Source: Pedobacter kyungheensis
GTDB lineage: Bacteria; Bacteroidota; Bacteroidia; Sphingobacteriales; Sphingobacteriaceae
NCBI RefSeq assembly: GCF_000812965.1
Contig: NZ_JSYN01000006.1
Coordinates: 186,001 to 250,000, forward strand
Reading direction: 5' to 3'
DNA length: 64,000 nucleotides
Of the stretch, positions 46,885 through 53,255 are shown piece after piece. The notes beneath the pieces were generated by a model, which worked only from the letters and a program-made list of their open reading frames with translations, had not been told where the DNA came from and searched no databases. Each line of letters opens with the position of its first letter. Within the stretch, counting starts at the first letter, position 1. Both the position numbers and the translations under genes were made by a program.

Positions 46885-47301
46885 ATGTATTCGATATCAA
46901 AAAAAATATTGATAGAAAAGCAGGTTGCTGTTGAAAAAGACAGCTTCAGCAATGCCGAGATCAGTCAATCAGCAGCAGTAAAATTTAAATGTTGTAACTG
47001 TGGGTATGAAAACAACGTTAAAATAATACCTTATGAATCGGGTTTTCCGATTTTTCAATTGTATAATGATGAAAAGGTTTTAACCAAAAACGAATTATTG
47101 CGCAATAACATTGTTTCCGAAACCGCTGTAAATTTGCTTCATTTTGGAGAATTGACTGTAAATAATTTACCCACCCTGTACTTTGGAATAGCTTGCCCAG
47201 CTTGTGGTTCAAAATATATCTGTGTTTTCAGTTATGGGGAAAAGCAACCCGGGCTGACTTTGCTTACCATTTCGGGCGTATGGAAATATAACGAAATTTA
47301 A
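46885..47301 (+). CDS. Small zinc-ribbon cytoplasmic protein, candidate immunity partner
   Basis: 138 residues with no signal peptide or membrane span. Two Cys pairs, CCNCGYE (about 35-41) and ACPACGSKY (about 107-115), look like the halves of a zinc ribbon. The rest is mixed alpha/beta with no family I know. It starts 10 bp after the TNT-like gene on the same strand and shares its terminator at 47337-47366. Small cytoplasmic genes directly after a secreted toxin are usually immunity proteins, and Mycobacterium pairs TNT with one (IFT). I see no clear sequence match to IFT, so the role is inferred. Confidence 0.65.
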   Translation: MYSISKKILIEKQVAVEKDSFSNAEISQSAAVKFKCCNCGYENNVKIIPYESGFPIFQLYNDEKVLTKNELLRNNIVSETAVNLLHFGELTVNNLPTLYFGIACPACGSKYICVFSYGEKQPGLTLLTISGVWKYNEI

Positions 47302-47336
47302 GGCTGGATATCTTTGTTCAAACAGCAAGAAAACGG

Positions 47337-47366
47337 AAAGCCTGAATGATTACCATTTCAGGCTTT
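47337..47366. terminator. Bidirectional terminator
   Basis: AAAGCCTGAA and TTCAGGCTTT form a perfect 10-bp stem with a 10-base loop, with T-rich DNA after it on plus (TCTGTTT). It separates the convergent TNT/partner pair from the minus-strand AlkD-like gene. Confidence 0.75.
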
Positions 47367-47407
47367 TCTGTTTATCCTCTTATTCAAGATCATTAGCTTT
47401 TAGGTTA

Positions 47408-48049
47408 CTATCTTCCTAATTTTTCGACCTGAATAGTAATGTATAACGGCAGATAGTTTGGTGTACAGTTTTTAGCGATCTTTTCATTTTTATACAATCC
47501 AGTCCTTTCACCAAGGGCGATACATCTTGCCCGAAATTCTTGTTGAAATATGCCAATTTGTGCCGCAGTAAAATTCATGGCCCATTGCACTTCTGGCACT
47601 TCTTTTTCGATGCGGTCTTCAATTTTAGCAAGCAGGGCTTCAGAATTTCGAGGAGGGGTTTGGCCTACCCAACGTAAACGTCCCTGGTAATACCAAAAAA
47701 TCCTTCTCTGTAATGGCGATGTACTGTTTTCCCAACCCTCCATTAAGGCAATGGTCTTCTTGTCCTTCGCCAGTTGATTGGCCATCAACCAATCAATTAA
47801 CTGGAGCCGTTCATCGCCATCATGTCCATCTATATCTTTATCCAACACATCAATCAACTGCTGGCTAAGCTGTTTTTTATCCATAATGAGCATAGCAAGC
47901 TGGCGAGCCAGGTATTTCGAGGTCGACCAAAGCTCCATGGCCAGTTCGTGGTCCTTTTTGATTTCGGCGGCAATTTTTCTCAAATCGCCTAGTTTCGTAT
48001 CAGCGCCAATCTGCGACATTGTGTTTGCTGCTTTTGTTGATAGATTCAT
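47408..48049 (-). CDS. DNA alkylation repair (AlkD-like HEAT-repeat) protein
   Basis: About 213 residues starting at the ATG at 48049. A longer frame to 48073 would need a TTG start. Family text includes TKLGDLRKIAAEIKKDHELAMELW, STKYLARQLAMLIM-like STSKYLARQLAML and WENSTSPLQRRIFWYY, which are HEAT-like helical pairs. AlkD enzymes are DNA glycosylases for bulky or alkylated bases. The catalytic Asp could not be placed with certainty. It may be a housekeeping gene lying between the two toxin groups by chance. Confidence 0.85.
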   Translation of the reverse strand: MNLSTKAANTMSQIGADTKLGDLRKIAAEIKKDHELAMELWSTSKYLARQLAMLIMDKKQLSQQLIDVLDKDIDGHDGDERLQLIDWLMANQLAKDKKTIALMEGWENSTSPLQRRIFWYYQGRLRWVGQTPPRNSEALLAKIEDRIEKEVPEVQWAMNFTAAQIGIFQQEFRARCIALGERTGLYKNEKIAKNCTPNYLPLYITIQVEKLGR

Positions 48050-48108
48050 ATGTTTTCGCCAATGGATGAGCAAATTGCAAAATATTTCGAGAAAATTAAT
48101 TGGTTAAG

Positions 48109-48282
48109 TCATGTTTGTGGCAGTTTAAGGAAATTATATCCCAAACTAATGTTCTTCTGGCTATCGTTGGTGAGGTTACCATTGGCATCGTAACCATAAG
48201 TACTGTTGGTAAAGCCACTAATGCTGGTCAGCTTGTTCCCATTGTAGCCGGTATAGCTGTTGGCAGCAAGATTATCCCGGCT
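48109..48282 (-). pseudogene. Rhs core fragment (orphan scrap 3)
   Basis: About 58 codons (YTGYNGNKLTSISGFTNSTY and KNISLGYNFLKLPQ) match the same piece in three other copies at 49311-50654, 51096-52451 and 53256-56669. Homology begins at SRDN near 48282 and ends at LPQT with a TGA stop at 48109-48111, far short of the DPDG core end. It is a decayed Rhs fragment with no toxin tip left. Confidence 0.8.
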
Positions 48283-48420
48283 TGGGCACTGGCCTTGATA
48301 TGATAGCAAGCAACCCTTATTAATAACTAAATATGGCCGGAAATACAAATGCCGAACAACCAGGAAAACAACACAGCCAATTTTAAAAAGAAGCCTTTTC
48401 TGGCTAAAACTGACTAAAAC

Positions 48421-48546
48421 TCATGAAAACCTGCTGCAGTATGCAGCACTAAATCATGAGGGTCATGAAAGCTTGCTGCAGTGTGCTGCACCAAATCATG
48501 AGTATCATGAAAGTTTGCTACAGTGTGCAGCGCCAAATCATTATAA
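48421..48546. repeat. 42-bp tandem repeat, three copies
   Basis: Three units starting at 48421, 48463 and 48505 share TCATGAAA, then a TTGCTGCAGT-type core and AAATCATGAG. On the plus strand they read HESLLQCAAPNHEY, HENLLQYAALNHEG and so on, 14 residues per unit, with no start codon in that frame. The last unit runs into the DUF6261-like remnant. Confidence 0.85.
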
Positions 48547-48573
48547 ATGCTTAAAAAAACCAAAATCAATACC

Positions 48574-48750
48574 ATGATTAACAACATTTCATTACAACCG
48601 CTCAGGAATGGAGCATATATCCAGTTCTCAACTGATACCTTGCATATTGTATCGAAAAACAATCCAAAAGCTTATCTTAAAAGATTGCTTTACGCTACCG
48701 CACGGTTTCCCTCCTTTCTGTTTGCAATGGACGGGCAGGTGCTGATTTAA
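48574..48750 (+). pseudogene. DUF6261-like truncated gene
   Basis: 58 codons from the ATG at 48574 (an upstream in-frame ATG is at 48547). The segment INNISLQPLRNGAYIQF is like the conserved N-terminus of DUF6261 proteins, as I remember the family; normal members are about 200 residues longer. The protein stops after FAMDGQVLI, so it is a truncated remnant. The tandem repeat lies directly 5' of it. Confidence 0.4.
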
Positions 48751-48847
48751 TAATCAATCTGGTTGAAAGCAAGTGCAAGGCATTCAATTCTTAAATGCCA
48801 AAGCCTGTAAGTTTAACTTATAATTACGATTTAATGCCAAAATAAAA

Positions 48848-48869
48848 AGCCTGGCGCTAAGGCCAGGCT
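48848..48869 (-). terminator. Cassette-border hairpin 1
   Basis: AGCCTGGC and GCCAGGCT (8-bp perfect stem, GCTAAG loop), followed on the minus strand by TTTTTATT. The same CCTGGCGCTAAGGCCAGG core occurs in hairpins at 50778-50807 and 52581-52602. Here it ends the immunity gene of orphan cassette 2. Confidence 0.8.
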
Positions 48870-48874
48870 AAAAT

Positions 48875-48954
48875 ATAAAATCGGTTTAAGCACAAGTCAT
48901 CCGCTGGCGCCAACCCTAACACAAAGACTTGCGCTAGTGAGGGATTTTTCTTAA
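48875..48954 (-). repeat. Cassette-border conserved segment, copy 1
   Basis: About 80 bp between the immunity-gene stop (48959) and hairpin 1. It aligns by eye with 50808-50886, sharing ATAAAATC, TTAAG, ACAAGT, ACAAAGA and CGCTAGTGA blocks in the same order and orientation. The shared segment was probably copied with the cassette. Confidence 0.65.
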
Positions 48955-48958
48955 AGAC

Positions 48959-49324
48959 TCAACGAAAATTTTGCGCTTTGTCATTCGCTAAAAAATAAAA
49001 TGACTTTCCATTAGAAAATTTAATCTTTGATACCGAACTAAAAGGTATAATTTGATTTATTCTACTAATTTCATTAATTGTATATACTTCTGTTTTAAGA
49101 AATATACTTTCAATATAAACATTCTCCTTGTCAATATTAATAAATCTAAAAAGAACATTCTGACTCGTATATAATATTAATGCTCCTAGAAATGGGAGAG
49201 AAATAGATATTTCATCAAAATATATAAAAACTATTAATAACAAAATAACTATTGAGATTAAATAAATCCACAAACCATTTTTTTTGCTCAAATGACTTAT
49301 GTATCCGCTACTATTTTTTCTCAT
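48959..49324 (-). CDS. Putative immunity protein of orphan Rhs cassette 2, two membrane spans
   Basis: 121 residues from the ATG at 49324, which overlaps the toxin stop by 14 bp. A GGAGA sits a few bases before it; the open frame reaches 49369, but that start lies deeper in the toxin gene. Two hydrophobic helices (WIYLISIVILLLIVFIYF and a second, ISLPFLGALILY) are followed by a cytoplasmic beta-rich tail. I know no family. Its place behind the orphan Rhs C-terminus and the AT-rich composition fit an immunity gene for a membrane-active toxin. Confidence 0.65.
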   Translation of the reverse strand: MRKNSSGYISHLSKKNGLWIYLISIVILLLIVFIYFDEISISLPFLGALILYTSQNVLFRFINIDKENVYIESIFLKTEVYTINEISRINQIIPFSSVSKIKFSNGKSFYFLANDKAQNFR

Positions 49325-50654
49325 TTCTCCATTTAATTTTAATTCCAAGATCGATATTAAACTCTCCAACTAAGCCAACTCCAACAGCCATGCCATAACT
49401 TAATGGCGCTACCCTCACAGTATTGGAAGTTCCAGTGTCGTCTTTTACTCCTTCAATTGAAGTAAAAACTCCAATTGGTGTTCCTATAACAGACGCGGCA
49501 AGACTTCCAGAATTTGCACTTGATATTAGTTTACCATCAACAAAAGTTTTTTCACTAGTCAAACCACCTGCGACACTTATTGGTAAACCTTCGATAGCTC
49601 CAACGGGGGCAGCGAAATTCCCTACGCTTGTACTTTTCTTCGTTGGATTATTTCTTGAAGAATACCCTTCCTTTTGAATCCCCTTTGCATCTATTTCAGC
49701 ACTTCCAGATAGTATAACAGCTGAGGCTGCATTTACATCTACACCAACATTATTTTTCAAATTTGCCGCGGCTCTAGCTCCTAAAGTTATCTTACCTTCA
49801 GCCTTAACATATGGACTTACCTTTGTTTCTTTAACTGTTTCCTTAACAGATTCTTTCGCATAACGAATCACTTTTTTCACATAATTCGTAGCTGCATTTT
49901 TGACATATTCTGTTCCTTTACTCACTAAATAACTAAACAGTCCTTCTCCTGGCCACATCCCATCTGGATCAACAAAATAGATAGGATTATCAAATCCGTA
50001 GTTATAAGGTGACCACCTTCGCCCCAATCCAGCTTTAGGATCAATTACATTCCACCTCCCAATAACCGGATCATAGAACCTAGCTCCGTAGTCATACTGT
50101 CCTAACTCTTCCTGCAACTCCTTGCCATTGTAAAGATACTTGTTAAGCCCTGCTTTTGCAACGGGTTCTTTTCTTAATCCAAATGCATAGTAGTCATCGC
50201 GCTGCAGTACTTCCAGCTGGTTTGTTGTTGGATTTTGATAAAAAGTTACCCGCACATTGCCTAAATGGTCGCTTAGGTTATACTCATAACTGTAATTGTT
50301 GCCGCTTCTGCGCGCTAAGCCTTCTTCTGTCTGGATAAAATCGATACTGTTATTGGTATACTGGATGCCATCAATATAATTTGTAGTGGTACCACCAGCC
50401 TGTTTTTGCAGCTTTTCACCAGCTGCATTGTAAGTATAAGTTAAGTTCTGGCTTCCACTTACGGTTTGCGGCAGGTTAAGGAAATTATATCCTAAACTAA
50501 TATTCTTTTGGCTATCGTTGGTGAGGTTACCATTAACATCGTAGTTATAAGTACTGTTGGTAAAGCCACTAATAGCTGTTAACTTGTTACCATTGTAGCC
50601 AGTATAGTTGTTGGTACCAAAACCGTCGCGGGTTAAACTGGTAATATTCCCCAT
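49311..50654 (-). CDS. Orphan Rhs core/C-terminal toxin cassette 2
   Basis: 447 codons from an internal ATG. Homology to the main Rhs gene continues upstream to about 50772, next to hairpin 2, so this is a displaced 3' end of an Rhs gene with no signal peptide. Residues 1-230 are YD/Rhs core (YLYNGKELQEELGQYDYGARF, then DPVIGRW and DPDGM). After DPDGM the tip (about 231-447) is unlike the other copies: helical (YAKESVKETVKET), then glycine/alanine/serine-rich, ending SYGMAVGVGLVGEFNIDLGI. The tip could be a membrane-inserting toxin. It probably becomes active only after recombination with the main gene. The immunity-like gene overlaps its 3' end. Confidence 0.75.
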   Translation of the reverse strand: MGNITSLTRDGFGTNNYTGYNGNKLTAISGFTNSTYNYDVNGNLTNDSQKNISLGYNFLNLPQTVSGSQNLTYTYNAAGEKLQKQAGGTTTNYIDGIQYTNNSIDFIQTEEGLARRSGNNYSYEYNLSDHLGNVRVTFYQNPTTNQLEVLQRDDYYAFGLRKEPVAKAGLNKYLYNGKELQEELGQYDYGARFYDPVIGRWNVIDPKAGLGRRWSPYNYGFDNPIYFVDPDGMWPGEGLFSYLVSKGTEYVKNAATNYVKKVIRYAKESVKETVKETKVSPYVKAEGKITLGARAAANLKNNVGVDVNAASAVILSGSAEIDAKGIQKEGYSSRNNPTKKSTSVGNFAAPVGAIEGLPISVAGGLTSEKTFVDGKLISSANSGSLAASVIGTPIGVFTSIEGVKDDTGTSNTVRVAPLSYGMAVGVGLVGEFNIDLGIKIKWRNEKK

Positions 50655-50777
50655 AACATCGTAACTAATGGCTTCGCCCAGGTTGTTGCCTGCAGCTGCA
50701 TTAGTTAAGCGGTTCAGCCTATAGTAGCTATAACTGGTATTGGCTACACTGTTGGTATCATTCTCGCCATAAAAACA

Positions 50778-50807
50778 ATTACCCTGGCGCTAAGGCCAGG
50801 GTAATTA
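50778..50807. terminator. Cassette-border hairpin 2
   Basis: A perfect 12-bp stem (AATTACCCTGGC and its complement, GCTAAG loop) lies after the immunity gene of cassette 1. Its 3' neighbour on the minus strand is the first Rhs-homologous base of cassette 2, about 6 bp on. Confidence 0.75.
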
Positions 50808-50886
50808 TAAAATCTGTTAAGAACAAGTTATCTGCTCACACCTCTCCAAATACAAAGATTTCCGCTAGTGAAGAGTTCGCTCTTAA
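50808..50886 (-). repeat. Cassette-border conserved segment, copy 2
   Basis: The counterpart of 48875-48954, between the stop of the 65-residue immunity gene and hairpin 2. The two copies differ at roughly a third of positions, so the duplication is not recent, whereas the Rhs core parts are nearly identical. Confidence 0.65.
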
Positions 50887-50896
50887 CATAGAATAA

Positions 50897-51094
50897 CTAG
50901 TTAACCAACTTCTTTAATTCGTTTATTAAAATCATTATGCCAAAGAGGACTAAAATTGCGGAACTTGAAAATACCTTTAACTTAGCCGCAAATAGCATGT
51001 CACTGGATTTATATTTATAAAATTTATGTTTTACCATCATAATAATACCAAATACCACAGATAGAATTCCAACTATAAGAAAAGGAAAATTCAT
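50897..51094 (-). CDS. Putative immunity protein of orphan Rhs cassette 1, small membrane protein
   Basis: 65 residues, nearly all in two membrane helices (FPFLIVGILSVVFGIIMMV and FSSSAILVLFGIMILI) with a Lys-rich loop between. It starts 1 base after the toxin stop (TAA-T-ATG), so translation is coupled. Immunity function is inferred from position. Confidence 0.6.
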   Translation of the reverse strand: MNFPFLIVGILSVVFGIIMMVKHKFYKYKSSDMLFAAKLKVFSSSAILVLFGIMILINELKKLVN

Positions 51095-51095
51095 A

Positions 51096-52451
51096 TTACT
51101 TCTTGTTTTTATCTTTGATTAATTCTTGAGACATTTTTTCTGCTACTTTACCTCCTGCGGTTGTTGTAGCTTGTATAATGGATTCAGATACAATATTTGC
51201 TCCTGCATCTACAACTTCTTTTCCGGCAACACTTCTTGTAGCACTTACGCCTAACTCTCCCAATTTCCCAAAACCTATGTTCAAACCAATCTTTACTCCA
51301 TTTGATATTAGTGTCTTTTGGGTAAGTCCTTCTGTAACAAAATTATTAACAACCTCTATTCCAAGACCTATATCACTAATTGTGCTACCAACTCCCACAA
51401 TTTCTGGCTGACCTGTCGCAAATCCAATCACAGTTATGGCATCACCCGTTATCTGAAGACCATCTGCTGTATGCTCAATACCAGATTTATTCTTATTGAT
51501 AATATTTCCGCCTTCCGTAACGAAACCACTACTAATATCAACAGAATTCCCCTTACCATTAGTTACTGTTCCGTTGCTATTAAAGTTAAAATTTTCTCCA
51601 GTAACACTTGATGATCCAGAACCTTTCTCAAACACTTTCCCAACATTCGTATAGCCTAATTTCGAAGCTTGTTCTGCGGTTTTTACTTCAGCATCATAAG
51701 TAATATATTTGGTTCCTGATTCTGTACGCCATTCTATCCAGTCACTAGGCTTCATTCCATCCGGATCAATAAACCTAATTGGATTATTGAATCCATAATT
51801 ATAAGGCGAGTGCCTTCTCATCTTCTCTGCCAATGGATCAATCACATTCCATCTTCCAATTACCGGGTCATAGAATCTTGCGCCTTAATCATATTGCCCT
51901 AACTCTTCCTGCAACTCCTTGCCATTGTAAAGGTATTTATTATTGTTTGCTCCAACAAGTCCTGCTTTACGGAGCCCAAAAGCGTAATAATCATCGCGTT
52001 GTAGCACCTCCAACTGATTTGTTGTTGGATTTTGATAAAAAGTAATCCTTACATTACCTAAATGGTCGCTCAGGTTATATTCATAACTGTAATTGTTGCC
52101 GCTTCTGCGGGCTAAGCCTTCTTCTGTTTGAATAAAATCGATGCTGTTATTGGTGTACTGAATACCATCAATATAGTTAGTGGTGGTACCACCAGCTTGT
52201 TTTTGCAGCTTTTCGCCAGCGGCATTGTAAGTATAAGTTAAGTTCTGGCTTCCACTTACGGTTTGCGGCAGGTTAAGGAAATTATATCCTAAACTAATAT
52301 TCTTTTGGTTGTCGTTGGTGAGGTTACCATTAACATCGTAGTTATAAGTACTGTTGGTAAAGCCACTGATGTTAGTCAGCTTGTTACCATTGTAGCCAGT
52401 ATAGTTGTTGGTACCAAAACCGTCGCGGGTTAAACTGGCAATATTACCCAT
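51096..52451 (-). pseudogene. Orphan Rhs core/C-terminal toxin cassette 1, split by a nonsense codon
   Basis: One frame of 452 codons interrupted by TAA at 51885-51887, where every other copy has a Tyr codon (QYDYGARF reads QYD-stop-GARF). The part 5' of the stop holds 188 codons of YD/Rhs core. The 3' part (ATG at 51845, 249 codons) holds the end of the core (DPVIGRW and DPDGM in frame) and a tip with [15 protein letters not shown] and a G/I/V-rich segment ([20 protein letters not shown]). Rhs homology reaches upstream to about 52568 at hairpin 3. The shorter 3' product could still be translated and is followed by an intact immunity-like gene. Confidence 0.75.
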
Positions 52452-52580
52452 AACATCGTAACTAATGGTTTCGCCCAGGTTGTTGCCTGCGGCTGCATTG
52501 GTTAAGCGGTTCAGCCTGTCATAAGTATAGCTGACGGCATTGGCTGTACCATTGCTATAATTCTGGCTATAAAAATAAAA

Positions 52581-52602
52581 AGCCTGGCGCTAAGGCCAGG
52601 CT
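52581..52602 (-). terminator. Cassette-border hairpin 3
   Basis: The same 22 bases as hairpin 1 (stem AGCCTGGC, GCTAAG loop), followed on the minus strand by TTTTTATTTTT and then the first Rhs-homologous bases of cassette 1. The immunity gene upstream of it has its own terminator at 52748-52785, so here the hairpin marks the cassette edge more than a transcript end. The rest of 52605-52747 shows no gene. Confidence 0.75.
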
Positions 52603-52747
52603 ATTTATTCACCCCCAATCCCATTAATTAATCCGTAGTCTCCCTAGGGGGGCTTCCCTTGTTCCAAGCGAAGGCAAGCAAGTTTTTGTAGGCCAGACCT
52701 GCCCAAGGCGGGATGTACGTACAAACACAACTTGCAGATCACAAAAC

Positions 52748-52785
52748 AGCAACAGGCTGCATAATCAGATATGCAGCCTGTTGCT
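52748..52785 (-). terminator. Terminator of the main Rhs operon
   Basis: A perfect 15-bp stem (AGCAACAGGCTGCAT and its complement) with an 8-base loop, 20 bp after the immunity gene stop and followed on minus by GTTTTGT. Confidence 0.8.
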
Positions 52786-52805
52786 ATAAAGATATACAGA
52801 TAACT

Positions 52806-53255
52806 TTACTTAAACACTGTATTTTCTTTTACATACTCTATATTATATGGTTCTGTTACAACATAAAGACTACCCTCTTCATTGCTTTTTTGGGGATTAT
52901 AATAAATTGTAAGATCTTTAGAAACCACTTTTACTGAATCTCCTAATTTTCTATCAACCGAAACTGTGCAATATAATTCGGCTGTATCCCCGGTAATTCT
53001 ATAAGGATAAATGCCCCCTTTAATTTGTTTATTAAATTCATTAACGCTGGATTTCACATGCTTTAACATAATTATACCGAACGCATGATTAGTTGATTTT
53101 TGTATTCTCACCACTACTCCCTCAAATAACACGTTATTATTCAAAGAGTCATTTAATTTCACTGTCTCTTTACCTGATTTTTGATTGTAATAAAAAATCA
53201 AATAAAAAAAACCTATCAACAAAATAACATATAGTAAATACCTCATTATATTCAT
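52806..53255 (-). CDS. Putative immunity protein of the main Rhs toxin
   Basis: 149 residues. One N-terminal membrane helix (YLLYVILLIGFFYLIFYY) anchors a mainly beta domain in the periplasm. No lipobox or known family. The ATG follows the Rhs TAA directly, so the two are co-translated. An immunity protein is inferred; an inner-membrane anchored domain facing the periplasm suits a toxin that acts on the membrane or in the periplasm. Confidence 0.65.
   Translation of the reverse strand: MNIMRYLLYVILLIGFFYLIFYYNQKSGKETVKLNDSLNNNVLFEGVVVRIQKSTNHAFGIIMLKHVKSSVNEFNKQIKGGIYPYRITGDTAELYCTVSVDRKLGDSVKVVSKDLTIYYNPQKSNEEGSLYVVTEPYNIEYVKENTVFK

Noticed and set aside
48421..48546. CRISPR array candidate because of three regularly spaced repeats
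   Set aside because: The units are directly tandem with no spacers, and the repeat is coding-like. No cas genes are in the window.
48848..52602. Integron-like attC sites at the cassette borders
   Set aside because: Hairpins are short and symmetric, without a convincing GTTRRRY/RYYYAAC core pair, and no integrase gene is in the window. Kept only as a check in the border finding.
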